Source: Actinomycetota bacterium
Lineage (GTDB): Bacteria; Actinomycetota; Thermoleophilia; UBA2241
DNA: 8,118 nucleotides
Direction of reading: 5' to 3'
NCBI GenBank assembly: GCA_003132645.1
Contig: PKYM01000150.1
Span: forward strand, 1-8,118
The notes under the pieces are model-generated. The model was not told the DNA's origin, did not search any database, and saw nothing but the letters and a program-made list of their open reading frames with translations. Of the stretch, positions 7,293 to 8,118 are shown in pieces (the first letter of the stretch is position 1; every line of letters starts with the position of its first letter). The position numbers were made by a program, and so were the translations under genes.

Positions 7293-8080
7293 AGCATCCA
7301 CTCGGGTTTCTCTCGGTCTCGGGGATCGCGCTCGCCGGCGTCGCCTTTGTGGTCATCATGGGCTGGACCCTGATCCGGGGGCCCGTGTTGTTCAGTCCGG
7401 GGGCGCTGAACGCCAAGACCACAACGCAGAGTCTCGGCGGTGTCGCCACTCATGCGCAGCTGACCAATTGCGGCGCCTGCCATCCCGCCCCCTGGAGCTC
7501 CCAGACCATGGCCGACCGCTGCCTCGGCTGCCACACCGATGTCGCCACGCAGATGAAGACCAACAGCGGATTTCACGCACAGCTGGCGGGCCGCCTCTCG
7601 TCGCCCACCTGTCGCGGCTGCCACACTGAGCACCACGGGCCAAACGGCCGTCTCACCTTCGTCGATCACAGCAAGTTCCCGTTCAAGCTGACCGGCGCGC
7701 ATGCCAGCGTGGCGTGTAACCTTTGCCACCCTAACGCCGTCTCCGTCCAGCAGTTCCGCAGCGCGCCCCAGACCTGTTACGGCTGCCATGCCAACGTCGA
7801 CAAACACCACGGCACGTTCGGGAAGAGCTGCGACCAGTGCCACAGCACTTCAAGCTGGGCCGGCGCCAAGTTCGACCACGCGATCTTCCCCCTCAACCAC
7901 GGCGCCGACCAGCAGACGGCGACCTGTCAGACGTGCCATCCGAACGGCACCGGCACCTACACCTGTTTCGGCTGTCATTTCCACACGCCGGCCAGCGTCC
8001 AGTCCCAACACGAGGGCCGCAGCGCCTCGCAGCTCACCGACTGCATCCGCTGCCACCCCGGCGGCAGACAGGGCGACTGA
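7289..8080 (+). CDS. Membrane-anchored nonahaem c-type cytochrome (cytochrome c3/c7-like)
   Basis: A 263-residue protein with an N-terminal hydrophobic segment (about 7-29) that looks like an uncleaved anchor or signal, so the rest lies outside the cytoplasmic membrane. Nine CxxCH haem c sites start at C61, C78, C108, C143, C163, C181, C213, C226 and C252. At least twelve further histidines in the exported part (55, 96, 115, 116, 127, 138, 173, 174, 197, 204, 232, 241) are enough for bis-His ligation of all nine. Two modules resemble each other: FVDHSKFP..CNLCH (124-147) and KFDHAIFP..CQTCH (194-217). The C-terminal pattern (YTCFGCHFHTP, then HEG, then CIRCH) is common in class III-like multihaem cytochromes. 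There is no CxxCK site, arguing against NrfA nitrite reductase. It is probably an electron carrier taking electrons from the b cytochrome encoded upstream. Acceptor unknown; an enzymatic role is not excluded. Needs c-type maturation genes, not seen here. Confidence 0.93.
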   Translation: MKHPLGFLSVSGIALAGVAFVVIMGWTLIRGPVLFSPGALNAKTTTQSLGGVATHAQLTNCGACHPAPWSSQTMADRCLGCHTDVATQMKTNSGFHAQLAGRLSSPTCRGCHTEHHGPNGRLTFVDHSKFPFKLTGAHASVACNLCHPNAVSVQQFRSAPQTCYGCHANVDKHHGTFGKSCDQCHSTSSWAGAKFDHAIFPLNHGADQQTATCQTCHPNGTGTYTCFGCHFHTPASVQSQHEGRSASQLTDCIRCHPGGRQGD

Positions 8081-8118
8081 GGAACGCGCGCCGCCGCGTC
8101 GTCAGCGCGCCGCTGCGT

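Noticed and set aside
7289..8080. Pentahaem nitrite reductase (NrfA) or octahaem hydroxylamine/tetrathionate reductase
   Set aside because: There is no CxxCK site, the protein is short for its nine haems, and the spacing fits c3/c7-like carrier modules better.
8081..8118. Terminator or new gene start at the right edge
   Set aside because: The GC-rich stretch does not fold into a clean hairpin that I could trace, has no T-tract and is too short to show a coding frame.

Overview
The window is strongly GC-rich, with GTG and TTG starts beside ATG and tightly packed genes. It carries an ECF-type sigma factor fused to its own zinc finger, membrane helix and Ser/Pro repeat tail. That architecture, with the base composition, suggests a high-GC bacterium, most plausibly Actinomycetota (perhaps a Thermoleophilia-like lineage). 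This taxonomic call is inference; a Chloroflexota or other high-GC environmental genome is not excluded. I see no rRNA, tRNA, insertion sequence or CRISPR array.

Layout. (1) Minus strand, 1-1520: a sigma factor gene that runs off the left edge. It encodes sigma regions 2 and 4, a Cys/His anti-sigma-type zinc finger, a membrane helix and an extracellular-type low-complexity tail made of 18-bp repeats. (2) Minus strand, 1649-2395: a classical short-chain dehydrogenase/reductase. (3) A 216-bp divergent intergenic region. (4) Plus strand, 2612-4907: tdh and kbl, the two-step route from threonine to glycine plus acetyl-CoA. (5) Plus strand, 5046-8080: four tightly spaced genes for a 2[4Fe-4S] ferredoxin-like protein, an FAD/NAD(P)-type oxidoreductase, a five-helix membrane protein with two His-x13-His helices, and a membrane-anchored cytochrome with nine CxxCH haem sites. 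The last 38 bases hold no visible feature.

How the parts may work together. Tdh makes NADH while oxidising threonine, and Kbl cleaves the product with CoA. The downstream four-gene set looks like a complete electron wire: NAD(P)H or ferredoxin to FAD and Fe-S in the cytoplasm, two stacked b haems across the membrane, then a nonahaem cytochrome c outside the membrane. This is the part of the window most likely to be a poorly described system. Its terminal acceptor is not visible and may be encoded beyond the right edge. The sigma factor fused to a candidate redox- or metal-sensing zinc finger is a second unusual element, but nothing in the sequence ties it directly to the redox genes.
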